A stretch of 35,135 bases of DNA from Pseudomonadota bacterium. GTDB taxonomy: Bacteria; Pseudomonadota; Alphaproteobacteria; CADEGL01. The stretch spans positions 1-35,135 of the forward strand of contig JAQCGR010000005.1 in the NCBI GenBank assembly GCA_027619995.1, given 5' to 3'. This document shows, piece after piece, positions 1 through 8,389 of the stretch. Numbering within the stretch: position 1 is the first letter of the stretch; each line of letters opens with the position of its first letter. The position numbers and the translations under genes were made by a program. The notes beneath the pieces were generated by a model that worked only from the letters and a program-made list of their open reading frames with translations, searched no databases and was not told the origin of the DNA.

Positions 1-527
1 TCCCGATCTTCGTGGCGGCGGCGGGCCATGTGACTCGCCAGATGAAGGATATCGAGGGTTTCGACAAGATCGTCCCGATCGGCGGCGGCGCCCTGTTCGC
101 CAAGGACTTCATCACGGCGGCGGGCGATTCGGTCGTCGGCTTCAAGATCACTTTCCCCGACGTGTCCGTGGAAGCGATGGGCGAGGATTACCCCAAGCTC
201 GTGGCGACCTATAAGGAAATGTTCGGCGAGGCGCCGATCCAGGGCTTCCATGCCCATGCCTACGACGCCGCGCGGATCCTGTCCGAGGCGATCGAGAAGG
301 TTGCCGTCACCGACAAAGCCGGCAACACCTATATCGGGCGCAAGGCGTTGCGTGACGCGGTCTTTTCGACCCCGGCATTCAATGGCATCAGCGGCCCGAT
401 CAAATGCGATGAATTCGGCCAGTGCGGTCAGTTCACCTTCGCCGTTTACGAGTTCACCAGTGCCGATGCCGACTCCTTCGAGCCGGGCGTGAACCCGAAG
501 AAGCTCTACACGACGTCGGGCAAGTAG
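1..527 (+). CDS. Liv-type ABC transporter substrate-binding protein, C-terminal part (5' end outside window)
   Basis: The reading frame is open from base 3, so the start lies upstream of the window; about 175 C-terminal residues are visible. They match the C-terminal half of the complete substrate-binding protein at 1164-2426: both carry a KEMFGE-x-PIQGFH segment, an AIEKVAV segment, a conserved Cys pair near the end (KCDEFGQC here, TCDQYGDC there), an FAVYEF strand and an NPK motif before the stop. This is the type I periplasmic binding-protein fold of the LivJ/LivK family, which captures amino acids or related solutes in the periplasm for the LivHMGF complex. It has its own strong terminator just downstream, so it may be transcribed apart from the second binding protein. 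Family certain; ligand unknown. Confidence 0.9.
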   Translation, partial: PIFVAAAGHVTRQMKDIEGFDKIVPIGGGALFAKDFITAAGDSVVGFKITFPDVSVEAMGEDYPKLVATYKEMFGEAPIQGFHAHAYDAARILSEAIEKVAVTDKAGNTYIGRKALRDAVFSTPAFNGISGPIKCDEFGQCGQFTFAVYEFTSADADSFEPGVNPKKLYTTSGK

Positions 528-550
528 TACCGGTCGAAGAGTGGCATTCC

Positions 551-587
551 AGCGCCGGTCCGATCCGTCGGGCCGGCGCTTTTTCTT
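551..587 (+). terminator. Rho-independent terminator after the first binding-protein gene
   Basis: A 13-bp stem (551-563 with 568-580, one G-U pair at 559/572) closes a 4-base TCCG loop and runs straight into TTTTTCTTT. It lies 24 bases after the stop codon. This is the clearest intrinsic terminator in the window. Confidence 0.9.
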
Positions 588-1163
588 TGGCCCTCGGATG
601 GCTGAGTTGACTCGTCAAGGCGCCAGTGCATAATCCGCCGCTTGCGCTGGAGCCTTAAAACAAAAAACAGGGCCCATAAAAATTGCGCGTCAGGGTGGGT
701 GGGAAACGTGACGGGACCAACGGTCGAGCGGTTCAGTTTTGAAAGATGTTTCGCACCGCAGCCATTTCGGCGGTTGCAGTGCGGATTCTTTCGACATGGT
801 GCCCAGTGGGCGGTGCTCGATCGGTTCGAGACATCGCCGACGTTTTTTCCTTGCATCGCAAAACGACCGGTTATGCAGGCGGCACAACCATACCGGCAGT
901 TGCCTGCTCGGCCGGTCTATGCTGAACTTAAGGCGGGGACTTTGGGCGAAGATGGGACGGAGAGACGATCATCGTCTTGACCCATCTGATTGTTTCAAGT
1001 CGTCGAATGAATGCGGGCGAATCGCGAAAAACGCGATCGTTCGTTCTAGCTTCGGACGCGGCCCCTATGGTCGGTTGCTGCGTCCGTCGTGAGGGGAAAG
1101 GCAACCGTACGCAATGAGGGGCCTAACCCAGGGAACAATGTGCAACATGGAGGAGTTTAACTG
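588..1163. other. Long gene-free region upstream of the second binding-protein gene
   Basis: About 575 bases lie between the terminator and the next start codon. Short open frames on both strands show no family resemblance and no good ribosome binding site, so I call no gene here. It holds one possible promoter at 607-634 and, at its end, the ribosome binding site GGAGGAG about 10 bases before the ATG at 1164. No clear riboswitch fold was recognised by eye, but a leader or small RNA of this length cannot be excluded. Confidence 0.5.
607..634 (+). promoter_or_regulatory. Possible sigma-70 promoter, TTGACT-16-CATAAT
   Basis: A TTGACT box at 607-612 and a CATAAT box at 629-634 are separated by 16 bases. 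If used, transcription would begin near 641 and leave an untranslated leader of roughly 520 bases before the binding-protein gene at 1164. Matched by eye only. Confidence 0.3.
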
Positions 1164-2426
1164 ATGAAGAGATCTACTCTCTTGAAATCAATCGCCGCCG
1201 CGGCGGTTGTCGGAGCGGGCGCACTTGCCGCCGCACCGGCGATGTCCGCAGAAGTGGACGGCGTGATGGATGATTTGCGGGTCGTCAAGATTCGCGCAGG
1301 TGAGCCGATCACGATCGGTGTCTACGAAGTCCTGTCCGGCCCGGACACTGCGCTTGGTCTCGATCAGTGGCGCGGTATTCAGGTCGCGGCCAGCGATGCC
1401 GGTGACAAGGTCGCCGGCCATGCGATCCGCTTCCTCACCGAGGATACCGGCTGCAATGCCGAAGGCGGGCAGACTGCGGCGACCAAGATCGCAGCCAATA
1501 CGCAGACCGTCATTGCGCTCGGCGGCTCATGCTCCAGCGCCACGACGCCCGCCGCGCCGATTCTCTGGAAGGCGGGTATTCCGAATATCTCCACCTCGGC
1601 TTCGTCGCCGGCGCTGACCGCTCCGGACCGTGGTCCCGGCTACGACGGCTTCGTTCGTGTGATTTACAACGATAATTGGGCCGGCAAGGAAGTCGGCGAT
1701 TGGGCGGTCAACGTGATGGGCTTCAAGCGCTTCGCGACGATCCATGACGGCAGCCCCTATGCCGAGAAACTGGTTCGTGTCTTCCAGAAGCGCCTTGTCG
1801 AACTGGGCGCCGAATTGGTTTCCGACGAAGCCGTGTCGCCGACCGATGTCGATATGCGCCCGGTCCTGACCAAGATCGCGACCTCCAAGCCCGACTTAAT
1901 CTATTCGCCGACCTTCGTCGCGGCGACGGCTTACATGCTGCGGCAGAAAACGGAGATCGCTGGTCTCGAGAAGACCATGTTCGTCGGTTCGGACGCTTCG
2001 TTCGGCGCGCAGCTGCTCGAGGCCGCCGGCAAGGACGTGGTCGGCTACAAGATCACGACCACGGCGCAGGAAGTCGAAGCCCAGGGCGAGGGTTATCCCG
2101 CCATGCGCGAGAAGTACAAGGAGATGTTCGGCGAGTATCCGATCCAGGGCTTCCACGGCAATGGTTATGACGCTTTCATGATGGCCAAGAACGCGATCGA
2201 GAAGGTCGCCGTGGTGAAGGACGGGGCCACGTATATCCCGATTGCGGCCCTGACTGCCGCTGTCAAGGCGACCAAGGACCACAATGGCATGACCGGCATG
2301 CTGACCTGCGATCAGTATGGCGACTGTGCGGTGTACAAGTTCGCGGTCTACGAGTTCAACTCGGACGACAAGTCCACTCTCGAGATGGGCAAGAACCCGA
2401 AGCGTATCTACCCGGAGAAGTTTTAG
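1164..2426 (+). CDS. Liv-type ABC transporter periplasmic substrate-binding protein
   Basis: A 420-residue binding protein of the LivJ/LivK family. It begins with a clear Sec signal peptide: a basic start (MKRS), an Ala/Val-rich core, and a probable cleavage after AMSA near residue 29. The mature protein shows the family pattern ITIGVYEVLSGPD, a QWRGIQVAA helix, and a C-terminal Cys pair in TCDQYGDC. The start ATG is supported by GGAGGAG about 10 bases upstream. The gene is the second of two tandem binding-protein genes, followed by a terminator-like hairpin and then the permease and ATPase genes of the same system. That arrangement usually gives more binding protein than membrane parts. Given the neighbouring catabolic genes, hydroxyproline, proline or a betaine-like compound is a possible ligand, but this is inference only. 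Confidence 0.92.
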   Translation: MKRSTLLKSIAAAAVVGAGALAAAPAMSAEVDGVMDDLRVVKIRAGEPITIGVYEVLSGPDTALGLDQWRGIQVAASDAGDKVAGHAIRFLTEDTGCNAEGGQTAATKIAANTQTVIALGGSCSSATTPAAPILWKAGIPNISTSASSPALTAPDRGPGYDGFVRVIYNDNWAGKEVGDWAVNVMGFKRFATIHDGSPYAEKLVRVFQKRLVELGAELVSDEAVSPTDVDMRPVLTKIATSKPDLIYSPTFVAATAYMLRQKTEIAGLEKTMFVGSDASFGAQLLEAAGKDVVGYKITTTAQEVEAQGEGYPAMREKYKEMFGEYPIQGFHGNGYDAFMMAKNAIEKVAVVKDGATYIPIAALTAAVKATKDHNGMTGMLTCDQYGDCAVYKFAVYEFNSDDKSTLEMGKNPKRIYPEKF

Positions 2427-2453
2427 TAGGGTAGCAATCCACAAATACCTTTA

Positions 2454-2504
2454 GCCGGGCGGTGTCGGGGCCGTTGTCCACGATCCCGTACCGCTCGGCC
2501 TTTT
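2454..2504 (+). terminator. Terminator or attenuator between binding protein and permease genes
   Basis: An imperfect stem pairs 2454-2469 (GCCGGGCGGTGTCGGG) with 2485-2499 (CCCGTACCGCTCGGC) and is followed by TTTT at 2501-2504. It sits 28 bases after the binding-protein stop and 56 bases before livH. It probably lets only part of transcription through to the membrane components. Confidence 0.65.
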
Positions 2505-2559
2505 AAGAGTTTATCTCTCGGAATTTAGGAAACTGGGGCTTTCCAGGGGACTTGGAGGA

Positions 2560-3630
2560 ATGCAGAAATATTTCGATATCGAGTTCTGGAGGCGCGTCAC
2601 TTACGTTGACGTGACACTCTGGCTGATGCGCGCGGCCGTAATTATCGTCGTGGTCTGGGGAACCATCGGTACGCTTATCGACGGCCGTTATTCAAACGAA
2701 CAGTGGTTCGATTTCGTGATGTTCGGCCTGACGATGGGCGGTATCTACGCCTTGGTCGCCTTGGGCTACACGATGGTCTATGGCATCTTGCGGCTGATCA
2801 ACTTCGCCCATGGCGATATCTTCATGACGGGGGCTTTCACGGCCTATTTCGTGGCCAGTCCGTTGGGAAAATCCGGCTTCCTGGAAGAGAATCTGCTGAT
2901 CAGCATGATCATCATCTGCCTCACGGCGATGGTGACATGCGTCATCATCGCACTGACGGTCGAGCGGATCTGTTACCGGCCGTTCCGTTCGGTGCGCAGT
3001 TTCGCGCCGCTGATCTGCGCGATCGGCGCTTCCTTCTTCATCCAGCATTCCTTCCGCGGCATGTACGGATCCTCCGTGCGCGCCTATCCCGATGTCGAGT
3101 TCTTCGACAAGCTTCTGAGCATCGGATCCTTCGATTTCCCGATGATCCAGCCGGTCGTCATCCTGGCGGCGCTCGGCTCCATGACGGGTCTCTACCTTAT
3201 CGTCATGAAGACCCGGATGGGCACGGCGATGCGGGCGACATCGGAAGATCGCGATACGGCCTCCCTTATGGGCATCGACGTCAACAGGGTGATTATCTTT
3301 ACCTTCGTCCTGGGCGGGTCGATGGCCGGTATCGGCGGCGTGCTCTATGCGTTCGTCTTCAAGCAGGTGTACTTCTTCATGGGCTTCTTCCCGGGCATCA
3401 AGGCATTTAGCGCCGCGGTGCTTGGCGGCATCGGCAATATTCCGGGCGCCATGTTGGGCGGCTTCTTCCTGGGAACCGTTGAGTCCGTTGGGCCGGCTCT
3501 GTTCCTCGACGGTCTCGGTATCGTCGCGCCCTATCAGCTCCGCGACCTGATCGCCTTCACCATGCTGGTGATGGTTCTGATCTTCCGGCCGCAGGGCCTC
3601 CTGGGCGAACGTGTCAGTCAGCGTGCGTGA
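2560..3630 (+). CDS. livH: Liv-type ABC transporter permease LivH
   Basis: A 356-residue inner-membrane permease. After an N-terminal segment with one hydrophobic stretch (LMRAAVIIVVVWG, near residue 25) comes the conserved LivH start: FGLTMGGIYALVALGYTMVYGILRLINFAHGD, here read as segments around residues 52-85. Further hydrophobic segments follow, then the cytoplasmic loop (MRATSEDRDTASLMGID, near residue 225) that contacts the ATPases, and the GFFPGIKAFSAAVLGGIGN block near residues 274-292. Start ATG has TTGGAGGA just upstream. It pairs with the LivM permease that follows and forms the pore used by LivG and LivF. Confidence 0.93.
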   Translation: MQKYFDIEFWRRVTYVDVTLWLMRAAVIIVVVWGTIGTLIDGRYSNEQWFDFVMFGLTMGGIYALVALGYTMVYGILRLINFAHGDIFMTGAFTAYFVASPLGKSGFLEENLLISMIIICLTAMVTCVIIALTVERICYRPFRSVRSFAPLICAIGASFFIQHSFRGMYGSSVRAYPDVEFFDKLLSIGSFDFPMIQPVVILAALGSMTGLYLIVMKTRMGTAMRATSEDRDTASLMGIDVNRVIIFTFVLGGSMAGIGGVLYAFVFKQVYFFMGFFPGIKAFSAAVLGGIGNIPGAMLGGFFLGTVESVGPALFLDGLGIVAPYQLRDLIAFTMLVMVLIFRPQGLLGERVSQRA

Positions 3631-3671
3631 CCTGACGGCGCCAGCGACAGAATTTTAGGGGAGACACAACC

Positions 3672-5420
3672 GTGGCATTCAATATCGTAGCGTCGTCGTT
3701 CGAACAGAAGTACATTGAGCGATCTCAATGGCACATGACCGGCATGACCGGCTTCATCTTCGGCTTCGTCGCGCTGTACTTCAATTTCGTGGGCCTGATG
3801 ACCCAGTTCATGGAACGCTGGATCATTGAGGGCGTCCTCACCCTCGCGCATTTAACGATCATGGGCGTCGCCCTGTTCGGCGGCGTCACGATCGCCATCC
3901 GATCCAAGAACCTCTCTGCGGCAGGTAAGGTCGCGAACGGCGCGGCGGTCGGTGCGATGATCGGCATCGCGCTGAGCCTGCTCATGCTGTTCATGACCCA
4001 GCTCGACATACGCTTCATGTTCGTTGCGCTGTCCAACAAGCTCTTCCTGTTCCTCAGCTGGAAGCAGGGTCTAGAAGGCGGAATTACGCTCCAGATCGTC
4101 CTCAGCGCCGCTCTCGGCGCTCTCGGCGCCCTTATCGTGGTCATGCCGAAGGTGTTGCGTCGCCCCCTTATCTGGGGTCTGTCGGCGGTCTTCATTGTCG
4201 GGCTGTTCAGCGAACTGATTCAGCTCGTCATGCAATACGAGTTCATTCTCGGCTTCCGCGACTGGTTCTTCACCTGGGAAGGGCAACGCGTCCAAGGGGC
4301 GATGGTGGTGTTTGTGGTCTCGTTCTCCGCGATGTTGTTCTGGACGATCCGGGGCGGGGCGGTCAAAGAGCGCTTCGGGCAATTGTCTCCAAGTGGCCAG
4401 AAGTCGATCCGTTATTTCGGCTGGGCCTGCGCGCTGATCCTGTTTCTGCTTTTCCCCGCCGCTGCAGGGTCGTTCTTTGGCCAGGTCATGATGTATGTCG
4501 GCCTATTCATCCTCATGGGCATGGGTCTGAACCTCGAACTGGGTCTGGCGGGTCTGCTTGATCTCGGTTTCGTCGCGTTCTTCGCGGCCGGCGCCTATAC
4601 GATCGCCCTGTTCACGGGCGAGCATGAGTTGCAGATCCTGCTTCTCGATCGGCCGCTGACCTGGTGGGAGGCGCTGCCCCTCGCGGTGCTCGTCTCGGTC
4701 GCGATCGGCTTCATGTTCGGGATACCGGTGCTCAAGGTGCGCGGCGATTACCTGGCCGTGGCGACCATGGGCCTGGGTGAAATCATCCGGGTGGTGGTGC
4801 TGTCCGACATGGCGGCGCCTCTGCTGGGCGGTTCCCAGGGCATGCTGCATATTCCGCGGCCGAGCTTGTTCGGGTGGGAGTTGAACGATCCGATCTATCT
4901 GTTCTACCTCACACTGGTCTGCGCATCTGTCGCCGGTTATTTCGCCTGGGCACTGGAGAATTCACGCCTGGGCCGGGCCTGGATGGCGATTCGTGAGGAT
5001 GAGGATGTCGGCCAGGCGCTCGGCATCAACCTCGTCAACGTGAAGCTTCTGGCCTATGGATTGGGTGCGGCATTTGCCGGACTCGCCGGTGCGATCTTCG
5101 CGGTCATGCTGACCTCGATCTTCCCGCACAGCTTCCAACTGCTGATCTCGATCAACATTCTTGCGCTGCTCATCGTCGGCGGTCTCGGCTCCTTGCCGGG
5201 CGTCGTCGTCGGCGCAGCCATGCTGATCGGCACGCCGGAACTGCTGCGCGAGTTCGGCGAATACCGTTTCCTCGCCTACGGCGCGGTGCTCATCGCCATG
5301 ATGCGCATCAAGCCAATCGGCCTCTGGCCCTCTGCGGCTCGCAAGCGCGAGATTCAGTCGGCGGAAGAGATCGAGGCGTCGATCCGCGAACAGATGGAAG
5401 AGGAAGGGCAGCGGACCTAG
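3672..5420 (+). CDS. livM: Liv-type ABC transporter permease LivM with long N-terminal extension
   Basis: A 582-residue membrane protein. The LivM core starts only near residue 275 with the pattern MGMGLNLELGLAGLLDLGF, followed by GIPVLKVRGDYLAVATMGLGEI and the ATPase-contact loop MAIREDEDVGQALGIN. The last block, LLIVGGLGSLPGVVVGAAM, is also typical. LivM proteins are usually about 300-425 residues. Here about 270 extra N-terminal residues carry several further hydrophobic segments. The tail is hydrophilic and Glu-rich. The start is a GTG with AGGGGAGA upstream; an upstream ATG in frame was not found. It follows livH by 41 bases and forms the second half of the pore. Confidence 0.92.
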   Translation: MAFNIVASSFEQKYIERSQWHMTGMTGFIFGFVALYFNFVGLMTQFMERWIIEGVLTLAHLTIMGVALFGGVTIAIRSKNLSAAGKVANGAAVGAMIGIALSLLMLFMTQLDIRFMFVALSNKLFLFLSWKQGLEGGITLQIVLSAALGALGALIVVMPKVLRRPLIWGLSAVFIVGLFSELIQLVMQYEFILGFRDWFFTWEGQRVQGAMVVFVVSFSAMLFWTIRGGAVKERFGQLSPSGQKSIRYFGWACALILFLLFPAAAGSFFGQVMMYVGLFILMGMGLNLELGLAGLLDLGFVAFFAAGAYTIALFTGEHELQILLLDRPLTWWEALPLAVLVSVAIGFMFGIPVLKVRGDYLAVATMGLGEIIRVVVLSDMAAPLLGGSQGMLHIPRPSLFGWELNDPIYLFYLTLVCASVAGYFAWALENSRLGRAWMAIREDEDVGQALGINLVNVKLLAYGLGAAFAGLAGAIFAVMLTSIFPHSFQLLISINILALLIVGGLGSLPGVVVGAAMLIGTPELLREFGEYRFLAYGAVLIAMMRIKPIGLWPSAARKREIQSAEEIEASIREQMEEEGQRT

Positions 5421-5429
5421 CCGGTCCGC
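5411..5429 (+). promoter_or_regulatory. Small hairpin across the livM stop codon
   Basis: GCGGACC at 5411-5417 pairs perfectly with GGTCCGC at 5423-5429 over a 5-base loop that holds the TAG stop. A weak pyrimidine-rich run follows, without a true T tract. It may stabilise message or modulate the step to livG; a terminator role is doubtful. Confidence 0.3.
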
Positions 5430-5478
5430 GTGCCTTTCTCCTCCTCTCGGCATCCACTAGATATGGACGCGAAAAGTC

Positions 5479-6276
5479 ATGGCTGAACTCGGCGATTCAC
5501 TCTTCAAGGCCGTCGACCTCACCAAGCGGTTCGGTGGCCTGGTGGCCATCAACGGCCTGGATCTCGACATCAAGGAACGGTCGATCCACAGCATCATCGG
5601 CCCCAATGGGGCCGGGAAGACGACCGTCTTCAACTGTATCATGAACCTGTTCCCGATCGATGGCGGCGAACTCTGGTTCAACGGCCATCGGGCCGACGGC
5701 GTGACCCCCGACCGGGTGGCCCAGGCGGGCATCGGTCGGACCTACCAGAATATCCGTCTGTTCCGGAACATGACGGCGATCGAGAACATCCTGGTCGGGA
5801 TGCACATCCATCTGAAGTCGCATTGGTGGGGCGCCGTCGCGCGCAGCAAGCACACCCGCGAAAACGAAAAGCTGGCGATGGAGGAGGCGACACGCCTTCT
5901 GACCTTCGTCGGGTTGCGCGGCAAAGGCGACCTGCTGGCCCGAAACCTGTCCTATGGTCAGCAGCGCCGGCTGGAGATCGCCCGCGCCCTGGCGATGCAG
6001 CCCAAGATGCTGTGCCTGGACGAGCCGACGGCCGGCATGAACCCGGCCGAGACGGCCGACGTGACGGAGTTCATCGAGAATCTCCGGAACGAGTTCGGCG
6101 TCACCATCATCCTCATCGAACATCACATGTCGGTCGTCATGGGGATGTCGGACACGGTGACGGTGCTGGACCACGGGGAAAAGATCTCGGAAGGGCCGCC
6201 GGCCCATGTCCAGAAGGATCCGAAGGTGATCGAGGCTTATCTTGGCCAGGGCGCGACCGACGCCCAGCAGCACTGA
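5479..6276 (+). CDS. livG: Liv-type ABC transporter ATPase LivG
   Basis: A 265-residue ATP-binding subunit on the cytoplasmic face. It shows Walker A (GPNGAGKT, residues 41-48), the signature motif in its LivG form (LSYGQQRRLEIARA, 157-170), Walker B with catalytic Glu (MLCLDEPT, 177-184), and the LivG-specific GMNPAET segment and switch histidine (IEHHM). TYQNIRLF near residue 88 is the Q-loop region. It works with LivF as a heterodimer that drives transport through LivH and LivM. The gene starts 58 bases after livM with a weak ribosome binding site. Confidence 0.95.
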   Translation: MAELGDSLFKAVDLTKRFGGLVAINGLDLDIKERSIHSIIGPNGAGKTTVFNCIMNLFPIDGGELWFNGHRADGVTPDRVAQAGIGRTYQNIRLFRNMTAIENILVGMHIHLKSHWWGAVARSKHTRENEKLAMEEATRLLTFVGLRGKGDLLARNLSYGQQRRLEIARALAMQPKMLCLDEPTAGMNPAETADVTEFIENLRNEFGVTIILIEHHMSVVMGMSDTVTVLDHGEKISEGPPAHVQKDPKVIEAYLGQGATDAQQH

Positions 6277-6298
6277 TCGGGCGCGGAGGAGAATAAAA

Positions 6299-7006
6299 AT
6301 GGCTCACATCGAAGTGGATGATATCCACGTCTATTACGGCAATATCCGCGCGCTTCAAGGCATTTCCTTCAAGGTCGAAAAGGGTGCCATCGTCACCCTG
6401 ATCGGAGCCAATGGCGCCGGTAAGACGACGACCCTGAACGCGTTGAGCGGCATTCTGGGGTTGCGCGAGGGCTCGATTCATATCGGGGATACCAACATCT
6501 CGGACTTCATGCCTCATCAGTTGATTCCCAAGGGGATTGTGCATGTGCCGGAGGGGCGTCGCATTTTTGCCCGCTTGTCGGTCGACGACAATCTTGCGAT
6601 GGGCGCCTTCACCCGCAACGACAAGGCCGAGTTGTCGAAGGACCGCGAATACGTCCTGGAGATGTTCCCGCGATTGCGCGAGCGTCTGGACCAGACCGCG
6701 GGCACACTGTCGGGCGGCGAGCAGCAGATGCTGGCAATCGGCAGGGCGCTCATGTCCAAGCCGGATGTCTTGCTGCTGGACGAACCGAGCATGGGCTTGG
6801 CCCCTGTTCTTGTGGAACAGGTCTTCAACTCCATCATCGACATCAACAAGACGGGCGTGACCTGCATGCTGGTCGAGCAGAACGCCTATATGGCGCTGCA
6901 GATCGCCAGCTACGGCTACGTGCTGGAAGGCGGCCGGATCGCGCTGGAAGGCGTGGCGCAGGAATTGGCCAAGAACGAAGAGATCAAGAAGGCCTATCTC
7001 GGCTAA
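6299..7006 (+). CDS. livF: Liv-type ABC transporter ATPase LivF
   Basis: A 235-residue ATP-binding subunit. Motifs: Walker A GANGAGKT (residues 36-43), the LivF-typical VPEGRRIFARLSVDDNLAMGA region near 83-103, signature LSGGEQQML (137-145), and Walker B DVLLLDEPSMGLAP (156-169). I chose the ATG at 6299 because GGAGGAG lies just before it. The frame is open back to 6242, but that would overlap livG and add residues unlike the family. It is the last gene of the transporter and ends before a hairpin shared with the convergent gene. Confidence 0.95.
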   Translation: MAHIEVDDIHVYYGNIRALQGISFKVEKGAIVTLIGANGAGKTTTLNALSGILGLREGSIHIGDTNISDFMPHQLIPKGIVHVPEGRRIFARLSVDDNLAMGAFTRNDKAELSKDREYVLEMFPRLRERLDQTAGTLSGGEQQMLAIGRALMSKPDVLLLDEPSMGLAPVLVEQVFNSIIDINKTGVTCMLVEQNAYMALQIASYGYVLEGGRIALEGVAQELAKNEEIKKAYLG

Positions 7007-7024
7007 CTGCTCTTCTCTCGAATA

Positions 7025-7056
7025 GGAAAGGCACGGCCGTTGTGCCGGGCCTTTCC
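7025..7056 (+). terminator. Hairpin between convergent livF and oxidoreductase genes
   Basis: GGAAAGGC at 7025-7032 pairs with GCCTTTCC at 7049-7056, with further short pairing inside. There is no long T tract on either strand. It lies between two convergent genes (stops at 7006 and 7066), so it may end transcripts from both sides. Confidence 0.5.
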
Positions 7057-7065
7057 CGTTGAGGC

Positions 7066-8226
7066 TCAGGCTGGGCGAATTGCGCGCGCGGGGTCGTAGG
7101 CTGCAATCGGAACCGAGCAGCGTCCCTCGACCATCAATTCCGCAAGGTGATAGCCCAAGGCCGGGCCGAGTAGAAAGCCGCCGCGGGCGCAGGCCGAGAT
7201 GAAGATGCCGGGGCGATTGGGCAACGCGCCGAACAAGGGCAGGGAATCCGCCGCGATCCCTTCATAGCCGGCCCAGGCCCGGGTTACGCGAGCCTCGCGC
7301 AAGGCGGGTACGGTTTTGGCCGCAAAGCCAAGATTCTGCAGCAAATTCCCGCCATCGACCGAGCGCGTGCCGTCACGCAGAGAACCCTTGCCCTGCCATC
7401 CACCGCCGATCAGACAAGTTCCGTTGTCGAACTGTTTGAGACTCAGACTGCCGCCGATATGGGTGACGACCCGGTCTAGAACCGGTGCAAATGGCTCGGT
7501 CGCGGCCAGCATGTTGACGTCGACGAAGATCCGCAGGCCGACCCCGCAGAGCGCGGAAACCTGGCCCGACCAGGCCCCGGCCGTGATCGCGATATCGCGG
7601 CACCGCACCGAACCGGCGGGCGTTTCGACGCGCCAGCCGGCACCTGCGGGGGCTATCCCGGTCACCGGCGTACCGGCCTGCATATTGACCCCCGCGGCGA
7701 GAGCCAGGCCGATCAGTGCAGGACCGGCCTCTAGTGGGCTGACATAGCCGTCCTCGGCGCAGAGGACCGCGCTCATCACCGCCGGGCCCAGCCAGGGCGC
7801 GTAGTTGCGAAGGGCAGCGCCTTCGAGCAGTTCCGCCTCGATCCCATGCCTCTCCTGCACGGTGAACCAGTTGCGCAACGCCCTATCCTCCTTCGCGGTC
7901 ATGGCGAGGCTGAGGCCGCCCTTACGGTGGAAAAGGGTATGAACGCCGCCCTCCGCCCCCAGGGCCGGCCAGAGAGCCAAGGTCCGAAAGGTCAGCGGGA
8001 GGACGGCCGGCGGAATGATGAACAGGACGACCGTGCCGGCATTCGCACCGGAGGATTCGCCCCAGGGATCGCCCCGATCGATGAGGAGAACCTCGCGGCC
8101 GGCACGGGCGAGATACAGAGCCGTCGCCACCCCGGCGATGCCGGCGCCGATAATGACGCTTTCGACCTCGTCCGGCGGCGCGGAGGCCTCCGGGGGCACA
8201 TGGTTCGGTTGTGCAGCGGATCGCAT
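7066..8226 (-). CDS. FAD-dependent oxidoreductase of the DadA/glycine oxidase family
   Basis: A 386-residue flavoprotein if begun at the ATG at 8226; the frame is open to a TTG at 8265, but that start lacks a ribosome binding site. The dinucleotide-binding motif is VIIGAGIAGVATALYLARAG (about residues 24-43), ending in an acidic residue (LLID) that binds the FAD ribose. Then come the SSGANAG segment and, near the C terminus, the typical AGYEGIAADSLPLFGALP and ARGGFLLGPALG blocks. The family oxidises amines of D-amino acids, glycine, sarcosine or cyclic imino acids. It is distinct in sequence from the two paralogous DadA-like genes at 13253-15823. It is transcribed divergently from the DapA-family gene at 8390, a likely pathway partner. 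Substrate not determinable from sequence alone. Confidence 0.85.
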   Translation of the reverse strand: MRSAAQPNHVPPEASAPPDEVESVIIGAGIAGVATALYLARAGREVLLIDRGDPWGESSGANAGTVVLFIIPPAVLPLTFRTLALWPALGAEGGVHTLFHRKGGLSLAMTAKEDRALRNWFTVQERHGIEAELLEGAALRNYAPWLGPAVMSAVLCAEDGYVSPLEAGPALIGLALAAGVNMQAGTPVTGIAPAGAGWRVETPAGSVRCRDIAITAGAWSGQVSALCGVGLRIFVDVNMLAATEPFAPVLDRVVTHIGGSLSLKQFDNGTCLIGGGWQGKGSLRDGTRSVDGGNLLQNLGFAAKTVPALREARVTRAWAGYEGIAADSLPLFGALPNRPGIFISACARGGFLLGPALGYHLAELMVEGRCSVPIAAYDPARAIRPA

Positions 8227-8389
8227 CGTAGTATCCAGAGTGACCGCGGGGAGCACCGCAGGCAATGGCTATAGCCATGCCGGCGCCTTGCGATATCGGC
8301 GACAGCGCGGGCGAGATCGACCCGAGAGGATGGCGCGATAACGCGTCCCTTGGCGACCTTGCCCCCCACACGCTTCGGGAGGAGCAGTC

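Noticed and set aside
642-1092. Short open frames in the gene-free region
   Set aside because: None has a ribosome binding site or recognisable sequence, and they overlap each other on both strands.
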